Source: Coniella vitis (Eukaryota > Ascomycota > Sordariomycetes > Diaporthales > Schizoparmaceae). Taken from it: a DNA stretch of 64,000 bases. A model generated the notes under the pieces. That model was not told where the DNA came from and did no database searches. It worked only from the letters and a program-made list of their open reading frames with translations. The DNA lies in NCBI GenBank assembly GCA_011317545.1, contig WUJK01000007.1:2632286-2696285 (forward strand). Direction: 5' to 3'. Both the position numbers and the translations under genes were made by a program. Positions 43,010 to 55,189 of this stretch are shown here, piece by piece. Position 1 is the stretch's first letter. Every line of letters begins with the position of its first letter.

Positions 43010-46000
43010 ATTAATCGTTAAGGGAGAGAATATCGTATAAATAGCCTATTATCCGCTATATAACCTACCTTAATATAGATTTAAACGGGTATTTATATCG
43101 TATTTAGGCCTATATAATCTCTCGCCTTTAATATAACCTTATTTTAGGAAAACCTTAGGTAGAAAGAGAGAGGGTAATATATATAGCTTATAAATACCGC
43201 CTAAGTATTAAACGAGTAGGAGGATTAAAGGTTTAGGAATAAGGATATAATCCTAAGAACTTTAATTATATATCTATTAATACCCTTATTATTTAGAGTA
43301 AAGTTCGGCGTATAAAACGCTTAAATACCGCTTAGATAGCGTTTTTTAGTATTATAATAGCCGATATTATTAAAGCCCTATTACCGAAAGTAAAATCCTC
43401 GGTTAACGAGAAACTCCCCCTAGAGTATTATAAGTTTTAGAACCTTTTTAATAAGGAAATAGCTTCCGCCCTACCGCTATATAAAGAGGGATCGGATTAT
43501 AAGATTCGGCTATATAAGAAGGCGGATAAATCTACTATAAACGCCCTATAGGGCCTATTATATAGGATATTTAGAGAAGAACTTATTATACTAAGGAAGA
43601 CTTTTACCGAGCTACTCGATATAAGCTATATTAGAGCTAATAGCTCCTTAATAGGAGCTCCTATAATCTTTATTAAGAAACTAAGGGGTAGCCTTTATTT
43701 CTATATTAATTACCGCGCGTTTAATATTATTTCGGAAGCCGATTATTACCTACTCCCCCTTATTAAAGAAACCTTATCTAATATTATAAATATTAAATAA
43801 TTTATTAAGCTCGATATATAAATAGCGTTTTATAAGCTTTATATTAAGGAAAGAGACGAATAGAAGACCGCCTTTCGTATAAGGTATAGCCTTTTTAAAT
43901 AGCTAATAACCCCGTCCGAACTTATAAGCGCTCCTATAATATTCTAGCGTTATATTAATAACGCTCTACGCCCCTATCTAAATATCTTCTATTTAGCTTA
44001 TATCGATAATATTCTAATATATACCGACGGTATAGCTATAGATTACCGAATAAAGGTAAAGCTAGTATTACGTATTTTTAAAATAATAACTTTAAATTTA
44101 GATATTACTAAATACGAATTCGGCGTAACCGAGACGAAATACCTAGGCTTTATTATTAAAGCGGGGGTAGGGATTTATATAAACCCTAAGAAGGTATACG
44201 CTATATATAATTAAGAGGCTCCGAAGATAGTTAAGGGAGTTTATAGCTTCCTAGGATTTATAAACTTTTATTATTAGTTTATTACTAATTATTCCGAAGT
44301 TATAAGGCCCCTCCTAGCTTTAATTAAAAAGGGGGTCCTATTTAGGTTTAGGGAGTAGGAAGAAGCTATATTCGAATAGCTAAAGCGCCTCTTTATTAGT
44401 AAGCTTATATTCGCCTAATAGGATCCGGATAAGGAGATAGTATTAAAAGCGGATTATTCTAATTATTCGTTAGGCGGCTACCTTTCTTAGAGGGATAAAT
44501 ATAATATCCTCCGCCCGGTAATATACTATTTACGCTACTTAAGCCCTATAAAGTATAATTATAAGATCTATAATAAGGAACTCTTAGCTATTATTAATTA
44601 TTTAAAAGTATAGGATATAGAGCTTAGGGGTATTATACTATTATTTACGATTTACTCGGATTATAAGAACCTTGAATATTTTATAATATTACGGTATTTT
44701 ACCGAAAGGTAAGTCCGCTAGTCCGAGATAATAGCTCGTTTTCGATATTACCTAGTTTATTATATAGGAAGAGCTAGTAAATATTTAAACGCTTTCTCGA
44801 AGAGGGAATAGGATATATTATACGATATATTAGACGAACGCCTTACCGATAGGTAAATCTAGCTTTTATTATCGATAAAGATAAGCTAAGCTATAATATA
44901 TAATAAGCTATTATTAATAGGTAGTAAGGTTTTTATATAAGAGGAGCTTTAGCGTTTATAGGACGATATTACCTTATATAATAAGGTATACTCCTAGCTT
45001 ATAAATATAATCCGTAGGAGTAAATACTCTTTTCCCCCTTACCTACGGATATCCGAAGGTAAGCTTATTAAGGTATTTATAGCGGAATATTCGATCGATA
45101 AGAAAGGATTATTTAAGTTCTATAAATAGCTTTAATTACCGGATTAGGAACCCCTATATACTAAACTAATATAGAATATCTATAATTCTACCCTATCTAG
45201 TTACCTAAGGAGGGATATTATTATTATAATAATAATAAGGGGCTATTTCTAGCTAGGTATATATTATAATATTCGGCGGTTTATATAAAATTATAACGTT
45301 TATAAATATAAAACGGTATAGAGATATTAGAAAAAAGGCCTTCTTAAGCCCCTATTAGTACTTAAGTAAATATAGAGCGAGTTATCTATAAACTTTATAA
45401 TTAACCTCCCTTATAAGGATAATATAAAAGAGGCTTATTTAATAATAATTATAAACCGATTAATAAAAGCCGTTATACTCGAAGCTATATATAGTATAAG
45501 CGCGGAAGTATATATAGAGCGGTTCTTATATTATTATTAACGGTTTTATAATTTCCCTAAGGTAATAGTTAATAACCGAGGCTCGAACTAGGTAGGAGGG
45601 TTTTAGCGCCGATTATATAAGCTTATAAAGATAGAATAGCACTTAAATACCGCTTTCTACCTATAAACAGATAAAGCTATAAAAAGGGTAAACTAAGAGG
45701 TTATAGATTACCTCTAAGTATTTATTATATATATATAATTAGATTAGCCGATACTTCTATCCGGCGCTTAATTAACTATTAATAATAGGGATATTAATAT
45801 AATTAGCCTTAGCTTATTTTTTATCCTATATAGCTATTATATAAATCTAATCGAATAGGTAGAGTATAATATATTATTAGCGCGAATATCTAAAGTTTAG
45901 GCTAAGAACTTCGTTTAATAGCTTAAAGATATAACTATATTCGCTTAAGCTATAATAGTAGTTATATAATAACGAATAGAAAAATCTACGAATAAGTTAT

Positions 46001-46564
46001 AAGTAGTTATAAAGCGGCTTATTAAGGGCGATAAGGTTTAGCTCTCCCTACGAAATATTACTACCGATTACCCTTTAAAGAAGTTAGCCTAGTTATATAA
46101 GAAGTATATTATAATATATATTATTAGCCCTTATATAGTAGAATTAGACGTCCCGCCGGGTATTTACCCTCGTTTCTATATAGATCTCTTAATTCAAGCT
46201 ATATAAGACCCGCTCCCGTTATAGGTATAGAGAGAATACCGGCCTAACCCTATTATAATTAAAAAGGGAGAGGAACCCGAGTATTAGGTAGAAAGTATTA
46301 TTAGAGTATATAATAAGCTATATAAAGGCTATACGAAAACGGACGGAATACTATAATATAAAGTCTTAGTTAAATAGGCCGGATAGGATTAGCTAGACTA
46401 ATAACCGTTATCCGAATTTAAAGATATAATTACTCTTAAGGAGTTCGAGTAACGCTATAATAGTATTATAAGTTATAATAGCTTAAAGTTATAGAAAAGA
46501 AGAGTAGGGAAATCAAATATTATTAATAAAAAGAAAACTATATACGAAACGTACGCTAATATAG

Positions 46565-47080
46565 TATCACAGGCCCACCAAGCTATGATATTGCCTTCGC
46601 CCGATATGCCTGATAAGTTGACTAGATCTTCTGAAACGTATTCAGAAGATTGCGTACCTTTTACCTTAAGCGAAAGGTTCCGTACGTCGGAGACGGCCGC
46701 AGGAACGCTAGTCAATTCCTAGAGCCCCACAGGGGCCAGCCCGTTATATATCTTCTGAACACCCCAAGGTTGCAAGTTCGAGCCACGGAGTGCCAAAAGT
46801 CTTAGACACTACTTCCGTATAAACTTCGGCTTATAAAGCAACGTCGCGGGTAAGCTTTGGGGGTCCGACGTTATCAGAGGGAGAGAAGGGAGGTGATATC
46901 ACAGGCCCACCAAGCTGTGATATTGCCTTCGCCCGATATGCCTAATAAGTTAACTAGATCTTCTAAAACGTATTCAGAAGATTGCGTACCTTTTGCCTCA
47001 AGCGAAAGGTTCCGTACGTCGGAGACGGCCGCAGGAACGCTAGTCAATTCCTGGAGCCCCACAGGGGCCAGCCCGTTATA
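46565..47080 (+). mobile_element. TRIM-like miniature LTR element 1 (complete)
   Basis: 516 bp: two 184-bp LTRs (46565-46748 and 46897-47080) around a 148-bp non-coding interior, flanked by perfect duplication TATAG (46560-46564 and 47081-47085). LTR ends are TATCACAGG...CCCGTTATA. The interior carries a purine tract (GAGGGAGAGAAGGGAGG) against the second LTR, as a polypurine primer would be, and a tRNA-3'-half-like segment with a B-box (GCAAGTTCGAGCC, GGAGTGCCA). No protein is encoded, so it must be mobilised in trans. Balanced base composition contrasts with the RIP-degraded host copy. Confidence 0.85.
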
Positions 47081-48162
47081 TATAGCTACTTATTTATCCT
47101 TACTTACCTCCTCTTTACTATTAGAATTACTCTCCTTAGTTTTACTAGAATAAAGATTATCGTTAATATTATACTTTACTTTAATATTAATTAAGCCCTT
47201 ACCTTTACTACCTCCCTTTATAAGCTTTGCTAATAGGTTAGTAATATCCCTAGCGCTATTACCTAATAATATATAAGCTTATAATTATAATACTAGTATA
47301 AAATTAGTAGGATATAAGTAGGAAAGGAGTAATCGGTATATATATTATAGGTATACTTATTATTTAATAACCGGACCTTATTATAGCTAACCTAAGTCTT
47401 ACTTAACTTAAGTAGGTAGTTATAGGTATAGCGTATAGCGAGAACGGTAAAAGCCTAAGGGTAGAGAATATCTAAAATATATAAATATAGGAAGGTATAA
47501 GTAAGGAAGGAGTAGTATATACTAAGGTTAGAAGTATTATAAGCGAGGAAATAATTAATTATAGTAATAATAGTAATATATATCTTATCGGTTTAATAAA
47601 GGGGGGTATAGGAATAGCCGGAGTTCTTACCCTTCTAATTCGTCCTATAAGGGAAATAACGGGCGCTAATTATAGTAGTTAGTAAGCTATAAAGAAGTAG
47701 GGGAAGCGCTATTTACTAATATTATAAAGGTAAAGGGAGAGGGGGTTCTTAAAAGCCTTTATAATATAGGGCAGGTATTATTCCTCCCTAATACCCTCGA
47801 GGAGGGTAATATAAGGTTAGAGCTACGGGTTAGTAGTAATAACGCTCTAAATAAGCTTATTAACGGCCTTATCGAGCTAGGCGGCGGTAGGGGCGAGGAC
47901 GGTAGCGGTAGGAATAGTAATAGGCGTAGTAGGAGTAGCTATAGCTATAGCTACGGGTATTACCGCCGTAGGAGTAGCTATAAAGCCTACGGTAATAGCG
48001 AGGACGGCGGCGGTAAGTATAGCGGTAGGGGCTATATTAGCTTGCTTAGAGCGAGTAGCGATATTTATACTATTAGCAGAGCTAAGTATAAGTAGAGGAT
48101 AAATAGGGAAGGCGCGATACTTACCTTATTATTATAGGGGTTGGTTTCGCGTGATTCGTAAG

Positions 48163-48694
48163 TATTATAAGCCTACCTGTGATATTGCCTTCGCCCTAAC
48201 GTGCCTAATAAGTTGACTAGATCTTCTGAAACGTGTTTAGAAGATTGCGTACCTTTTGCCTTAACTGCCTAAGCGAAAGGTTCCGTACGTCGGAGACGGC
48301 CGTAGGAACGCTAGTTAATTCCTAGAGCCCTATAGGGGCCAGCCCGTTATATATCTTCTAAACAAAATCCCAAGGTCGTAAGTTCGAGCTACGGAGTATT
48401 AAAAAAGGTCTTAGATACCCCTTCCGTATAAACTTCGGCTTATAAAGTAACGTCGCGGGTAAGCTTTAGGGGTCCGATATTATTAAAGGGAGAGAAGGGA
48501 GGTAATATTATAGGCCTACCTATAATATTACCTTCGCCCTAATATACCTAATAAGTTAACTAGATCTTCTGAAACGTATTTAGAAGATTGCGTACCTTTT
48601 GCCTTAACTGCCTAAGCGAAAGGTTCCGTACGTCGGAGACGGCCGCAGGAATACTAGTTAATTTCTAGAGCCCTATAGGGGCTAGCCCGTTATA
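48163..48694 (+). mobile_element. TRIM-like miniature LTR element 2 (complete)
   Basis: 532 bp, same organisation as TRIM 1 (LTR, about 150-bp interior with B-box-like GTAAGTTCGAGC and purine tract, LTR). Flanks are GTAAG (48158-48162) and ATAAG (48695-48699), a 5-bp duplication with one transition. Its second LTR is clearly more TA-converted than its first, so RIP has begun to act on it. Confidence 0.82.
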
Positions 48695-49054
48695 ATAAGG
48701 GCTCTAGTTTAATTAAGAGGAAGGAATAACTCTTAGAATAGGGGTTAAGGGGGTATTTATACTTTTTCGAGGCTCTAAGAGTAAAGATATTATATTTATA
48801 ACCGCTTACTAAGTTAAGGGCGTTGCTATTATTCTATTAACGAATAATAGGCGGTAGAACTTATAGACTCGCCGAAAGCTAGGTTAAAGGGAGCTCCGCG
48901 GATATAAGACTCCTTTTATATTCGCTAGGTATAAGGATAAGGCTCCTTTAATAGGGTAGACGGGCGTAGCGGCGTTATATCGTTATACTTTTTAAATAGC
49001 TATTATACTATATATAGCTTTATAAGAGGGCGTTCGGCTTAAGCGGGGGGGTAA

Positions 49055-49393
49055 TATTATAGGCCTATAGGTAAATATACGGCTTCGGTATACTAGGGTA
49101 TAAAGCCTTAGTTAGTATATTCCCTTCCCGTCTAGAGACTAGCATTATATAAGCGCTAAATAAGAGCGTTTTCCGAATAGCTTACGAGCTATATAAAAGA
49201 CTATCGGTAATAGGACCTATATCGACGGTAGACCTATAGAAAACTCTATTTACGGGTAGATCTTAAACGTAAGAGCTATTTAAGAGCAGCTCTCGCGCCG
49301 CTATATAGATACTACCTTTACTTCTCTCCTTAAGTTAGTTAATAATAGAAATTAGGATCGAAACTGCGAACGCTCTCTCGATGCCTGTTTATA
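49055..49393 (+). repeat. Gypsy copy B 3' LTR
   Basis: 339 bp directly after the polypurine tract GGGGGGGTAA; followed by target duplication GGCTT. Confidence 0.9.
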
Positions 49394-52369
49394 GGCTTAC
49401 CGCTGCTTAAGGGACTAATACTTAGGATAAATATTAATTCTATTACGGATTCGATTTACTCCCCTATATTATAGAAAAGATATTATAGTATAATATTATA
49501 ATTATAAGAGGATACTACTACTTATTAAGATAACCCCCTTACCCTTAATACGGTTAGGACCCTCCTTATAAATATATATTATATATTTATAGTTTAGAAG
49601 ATAATCCTATTAGCGGTAGATAAGACTCTAAGAAAACTAGTTAATACCTTTAAAGGCCCTTTATAAAGCGAGGAGCGTCTTTATATAGAGAAGGTATACT
49701 CCTAACTCCTAGCTATAGCTAAGCGTAAATTTAAAAATTCTTTATTAAACCCGGCTATTAACCGGCCTATTCTAATATACCTAACTCCTCTTATTATTAT
49801 TCTATAGGTAGTATTTTACCCCTAATAGCTATTTTTACCCGCTTAATACCTTTAGTAAAGTCGAAGCTAGGCTATTATTATAAGTATAATCGTTAAGCTC
49901 CCGGCGGAGCCGGCTTATTATATTCGAAAAGCTAGCCCCTAATATAACCGATAGTAGGGATAGGATATAAAGATCCTCCTTAGGGCTACCCCTTATAATA
50001 CGCTTATAAGCTTACCCCTTTAGGGATTTAAGCTAAGTATTTATACTCGGCTTTAGATCCTTATAATTAATATAGCGGTAATTATTAAAACCCTTACCGG
50101 CTAAGTTCTATACTTTACTAATACAGAGGTTTAGGATAAGCTTCTTATTAACCCTTTAAGAGATAAGCTATTAAAGCTAATATAAGTATCCTTAGCGATT
50201 ATATTATAAACCTAGGTTACCTATATAATAATCGGGGTTCTAAGGGAGCTTTATAACCCCTTTACCTAATAAAGGGTTTCTCCTAAGGAGTATATCCGGG
50301 AGGAAGCTATAATATAAATAGGAATCGAGCTTATTTCCTATAAGCTTTCTATAAACGGATATAATCCTATTATAAGTATTATTATCTAGCTAATATCCTT
50401 TTTATATAAGGTATAACCCTTTTAAGTCTTTAACCTACCTTATACCCGGTTAATATAAAAGATAAAAAGGCTCTCTTTTTATACGGACGGCTATCTTAGC
50501 TATTATTTAACTAAGCGTTATATAAAGAATAAGTAATACCCTATTTATTCTAACGCTTAATATATTTAGGAAGGGGAGGTTTATATACTTCCCCCTAGGT
50601 ATATTAATTATTATAGGCCGGTTTATTCTAATTACCCTAGCTATATTACCGCCCCTATAATAGTTAATAGGTAGCTTTATTACCTATTTATCTCTAAGCT
50701 TAAAAGGATTAAGAATATAGGTAAAGCCTATTATAACGATATAAATATAGTTATAGATATTATTAATAGCTAGTAGGAGCTTTAACTCCCTATTAAGCCT
50801 ATAAAGTAGCCTTCTATCGAAAGCCCCTCCCGGAAGCAGTCTTATAATAATATCCGCGATTATATACCGCCGACCGGCTTATAATAGCGCTTATAGCCCG
50901 ATCCGGCTAATATACTACTTCTAAAGGGTCCTAGCCCTATTATAGAGAGAGAGCTTATACCCCCGGCGAATATAATTAAGGATAATAATAATACGATTAT
51001 AATCCTTAGCTCTTAGAGGGGCTTAAATATTATTATTCCCTTTATATATAAGTAGGATATACCCTTCCGATAGCCGAGGGGCTTTTCTTATAATTACTTA
51101 GGTAAATATAGGGAAGAAATAATCTACTTATATTATATTATTAATACTCTATACTAAGCAGGGGGTAAACGTTATATAGGTCTAGGAGCTATATATAATA
51201 TATAATATAAGAATTTAGAAATACCCTATTTATAAGCTTTTCTCGCCGGTAGATAATTAAAGAGGGGATCTAATAGCTTATTATAAGGAAAGGCGGTAGG
51301 AGTTATTCGGTAATAGGCCCCGGGTCCTAATATATATATAATAGGGTTATAAGCTATATATAAAATAATAATAGCCCTTTATTATAAAAAACAGATTCTA
51401 GCTAAAGGTATTAGGAGTCCTTTTAATTAATATTTATTAAGCGCTTAAAGAGGATATAATATTCGATTATATACTAAATAGTCTACTTATACGGAGATAG
51501 GTAATTAAGAGCGATTTTAATATAGTTTATACTCCTTATAAGCCGGGTAAGCTTAATAAAAGGGGTAATAATCGGGTTAAAGATTAAATATTATTTAGAG
51601 ATATATTCTTTATAAATACCCTAAGTATTCCTATATATATCTAAGGGGGGGTTTTTAACCTAATCTTCTCTAATATTCCGAATATAATTATAAAAGTTAC
51701 TCTTAACCTATATACTAGCTTTAACTATAAGACCGTTATTATAACTATCGGTAATAATCCTCCGCTCCCCTAAGAGTAGCTAATATAACTATAAATAGAC
51801 TTATAATCCCTCCCGGCTTTTAAAAGCCTTTTAGAAATAGGGCTAATAGATATACCGCCCCTTTTATAAATAGAGAGCCCGGCTTTTTTAAACGATTAGG
51901 TAATCCGCTTAAACTACCTTTAAGGTAGGGCTTTAGAAGCAACGGGGTAATAGTTATAACCCTACTTTTAAGCCCTTTAATAGGATAATAGGGTAAAGGA
52001 GGTATATCGGGCGTATATTAGGGCCCGATATAATTATCGGATTTATTCGAAGGGGTTTTAGGTAACTAGGAATATCTTTAAAGAAGCTATTCGAATATAT
52101 TATCGGGCTTTTTAATAGGGTAGGATCGATATAATAGCTTCGGATACAGATATCTTCGGGATAACGGGGTAATATAAGCTAGTTATACTATTATAAGCCC
52201 CCCCGCTATATATAGGGGAAGGTATATTATATAAGGACCCTATTAAGAAAGTAAGCTTATTATAGGATAAGATTTTATAATAATTCTCTAGGGATAATAA
52301 TCTAATTAGGGATTTATTCGAGGGCTAAGATACCTTTAAAGCTCGTTTCTAATAGGGTTATATAGCTAT

Positions 52370-53250
52370 ACCTAAGGAGGTAGAGGAGTATATTATCCGA
52401 GTTAAGTTTACCTTTCCTAGGGTAAATAACGCTTTAATATCCCTATTAAAGGAATATTAGGATAATATTAGCTCCCTTTTAATTCGGCTTTATAATTATT
52501 ATCTTATTATAGGTTACTTTCCTCTACCTTAGCGTTATACTAAGGTATTAATATATTCGAAGCTAGGTAAAAGGGATATAAATAGCCCTAGGTTATATAA
52601 GCCTATTACTCTCCTTTCTACCTTTTCTAAAGAGCTTAAAAGGCTAATTATATATAAGCTCTCCTAAATCCTATTTACTAAAGGGGTCTTTAACCTATAA
52701 TATTATAAAGCGCTATTAAAGCGCTTTATAATAAACCTTATAGCGATATTTATATACGATATTAAGCTAATACTCTCCTAAGGGTAGGTTATTATAATAG
52801 TAACTAAGGATATATAAGGGGCGTTTAATACCGTCTTCCCTAATAGATTAGTTATATAGTTATAAGTCCTTAGTTTCCTACTCTTATTACTAAGTTTAAT
52901 AGCCTCCTTCCTAATAATATAATTAATACGGATCCGCTTAAATAGGTTAATAACAGGTTTCTCCTCGGTAAGATATAATATACCTTAGGGCTTACCTTTC
53001 TCGCCGATATTATATATAATCTACCTTTCTAAACTTATTCTATAGGGTAGCGAAAGGTATTTCTATTATATAAACGATATTCTCTTCCTTTATATATCTA
53101 ATAGCGCGGAGGAAAACGTAATATTACTAGAAACGGATATAATAAGGGTTAACGATTAAGCTTTAAGGAATATAATATAGTTTATAACGGAGAAGACGGA
53201 AGCTTTCTATTTCTTAAAGTATAGGGAAGCGGTATAGCCGGCTATTATAA
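52370..53250 (+). pseudogene. LINE reverse transcriptase remnant
   Basis: With stops ignored, one frame shows the non-LTR RT order: SKLGKRD then PRLYKPITLLS (LPKPGK and YRPISLLS boxes), then GLPFSPILYIIYLS preceded by a TAG where PQG is expected, then YINDILFL, the YxDD box with a D-to-N change. The changes are all of RIP type. No functional product. Confidence 0.8.
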
Positions 53251-53999
53251 TAAGCGGTAGGTATATAAAGCTTATTATTAATATACCCTCCTATTCTAAA
53301 GTAATTAGCTTTTATTAGTTAGAATTTTAGTTTAATAAGCGTTTTATAGGTAGGAGGTATATTAAGGAAAGGGTTTATAAGACTGCGAAGGTTATAGCCT
53401 ACCTTAGGAACCTTAGGAAAGTATAATATAGCCCCCTTATAGCGTCCCTCTATAAAGCGGTAGCGGCGATATTTATCCCGATACTTATATATATAGCGGA
53501 CGCTTAGTTCCGACCGGGCTATATGCTTATAATATAGCTTAAAAAGGCGGATTAATTACTAGTAAAGGGCGCTAAAGGGGTATTATCGGTATAGAGAATA
53601 GTATATATAATAATAGCTCTTTATAAAGCGGGCCTTCCTATAGCTAAGCTTACGCTAGGAGTAGCGGTTTATTAGGCCGGATTATAATATACTTTATTAA
53701 ATATAAAGCACCCCTATTATAAACGGATATACGCTTTTATAGGATATAACCTTAGGGTATTTAATATACGCCTTATAAACGCTATATATAGCTTTCCTAT
53801 TATACCTAAGCCGGCTTTATTAACCCCCCGGTATTTTAATTATATTATATTAGACCCTAATATCGATTATTCTAAGGAGAAAATAGCTATATATTATAAT
53901 ATATAGTATATAACCCTATTACCGGATATTACAGTAGTATATATAAACGGCTTTAAAGTTTAAAAGGGATTTAAGCGTAAAGTAAGCTATAGGTATATT

Positions 54000-54700
54000 A
54001 TAGTAAGGGATAAGGTATTCGTTGCTATTATTACTAAAGTATTCTATAAGTATTTATACGTTTTCGATACTAAAGCGGTTAGGGCGCTTATAGGATTATA
54101 GCTAGTATTAGAAATAATATTATTAGCGGTATTTATCTATATAGATAGTACCTCGGTTATCTAGGGATTATAAGATAATACGCTTATTACCTTATAATAA
54201 GCTTTCCGAGGCTTTTAAGCCTTTAGTAAGTAATACCTTATAGAGGGATAGTTAGTAATTATACTCTAAAGCTCTAGTTATATAGGTATAGCTAGGAATA
54301 AGCTTATAAATACCTTTATAAAGAAGGGTATAATACTCTCCTTAATAGGGTAGGTAATAAGCCCTACTACTTCGAGTATATAAACCCTATATCGAGAGGG
54401 AATTAGGAGCTTTAAGAAGATATAATAGATATATTAATAGGTAGTCTTATCTAGCTAGTATAGCGCTTAGGGGCTAAGCTTTCGTATTACGGTATAGCCG
54501 GCCCTTTCGCTAAATCGCTAATAGCTAGCTCTCTTTATAGCTATAAGGATTAGTTATAGCGATTTTAAAGCGTATTAATATCGGTTTAGCCGGCTAGGGA
54601 TAAGCCGCTATTATAGAACGGGCTATTTTAATAAGCTTTCGCCTTAATATTAGGTATATTATATAATAACTAAGCGGAGGTAATAGGATTAGCCGGAGGG
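54000..54700 (+). pseudogene. LINE RNase H-like remnant
   Basis: About 0.8 kb downstream of the RT in the same orientation. A frame reading VFIYIDSTSVI near 54130 resembles the RNase H segment of Tad-type LINEs, where the element encodes RNase H after RT. Heavily interrupted; boundaries approximate. Confidence 0.5.
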
Positions 54701-54827
54701 CCTAGCTAAGCCCCTTAATACTCCTTTCCGTAAAATATACTTATAAAGGGTGCTTATAAACTATTAAGTATAATCTACCTTTTTAAAAGTAATTTATAAA
54801 GACTCTCTATAAATAATACCTTTACTA

Positions 54828-55166
54828 TATTATAGGCCCACGGGTAAATACACGGCCTCGGCACACTAGGGTATAAAGCCTTAGTTAGTATATTCCCTTC
54901 TCGTCTGGAGACTAATATTATATAAGCGCTAGATAGGAGCGTCTTCCGAGCAGCTTATAAGCCGTATAAAAGACTATCGGCAATAGGACCCGTATCGACG
55001 GTAGACCTATAGAAAACTCTATCTACGGATAGATCTTAAATATAAGAGCTATTTAAGAGTAGCTCTCGCGCCGTTATATAGATATTACTCTTACTTCTCT
55101 CCTTAAGTTAGTTAATAATAGAAATTAGGATCGAAACTATAAACGCTCTCTTAATACCCGTTTATA
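54828..55166 (+). repeat. Gypsy copy C 5' LTR
   Basis: 339 bp, TATTATAGGCC to CCCGTTTATA; less RIP-altered in its first half than its partner. Confidence 0.9.
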
Positions 55167-55189
55167 TTTAACTAACTTCTTTTCTACCT

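Larger units (their letters stand above)
40728..49393 (+). mobile_element. Full-length Ty3/Gypsy chromodomain retrotransposon copy B with three nested insertions
   Basis: 5' LTR 40728-41066 and 3' LTR 49055-49393, both 339 bp, flanked by perfect target duplication GGCTT (40723-40727 and 49394-49398). Subtracting the solo Gypsy LTR (42673-43009), TRIM 1 (46565-47080), TRIM 2 (48163-48694) and their 5-bp duplications leaves 7266 bp, matching copy C. Layout: gag-like about 41.1-42.5 kb, pol about 43.0-46.3 kb (RT with YID-type box near 44.0 kb), chromodomain-like segment about 46.27-46.46 kb, antisense-ORF region 47.1-49.05 kb, and a G-run polypurine tract at 49045-49051. Heavily RIP-mutated and non-coding. 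Confidence 0.9.
49394..54827 (+). mobile_element. RIP-degraded LINE (Tad-like) region between Gypsy copies
   Basis: AT-rich DNA older than the flanking Gypsy insertions (contiguous with 40451-40727 on the left and 62090 on the right). The + strand holds non-LTR retrotransposon signatures: a reverse transcriptase at about 52370-53250 and RNase H-like sequence at about 54100-54350. An ORF1/endonuclease part is expected in 49.4-52.3 kb, but I could not verify a motif there, and neither end of the element is defined. All frames are interrupted. Confidence 0.65.

Noticed and set aside
46749..46810. Functional tRNA gene in TRIM interior
   Set aside because: Only a T-arm/acceptor 3'-half is present; no A-box, D-arm or anticodon arm that pairs.
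46473..47194. Short ORFs of 60-98 codons around 46.5-47.2 kb
   Set aside because: They are frames within TRIM 1 LTRs, which stay open only because that sequence is less RIPed.
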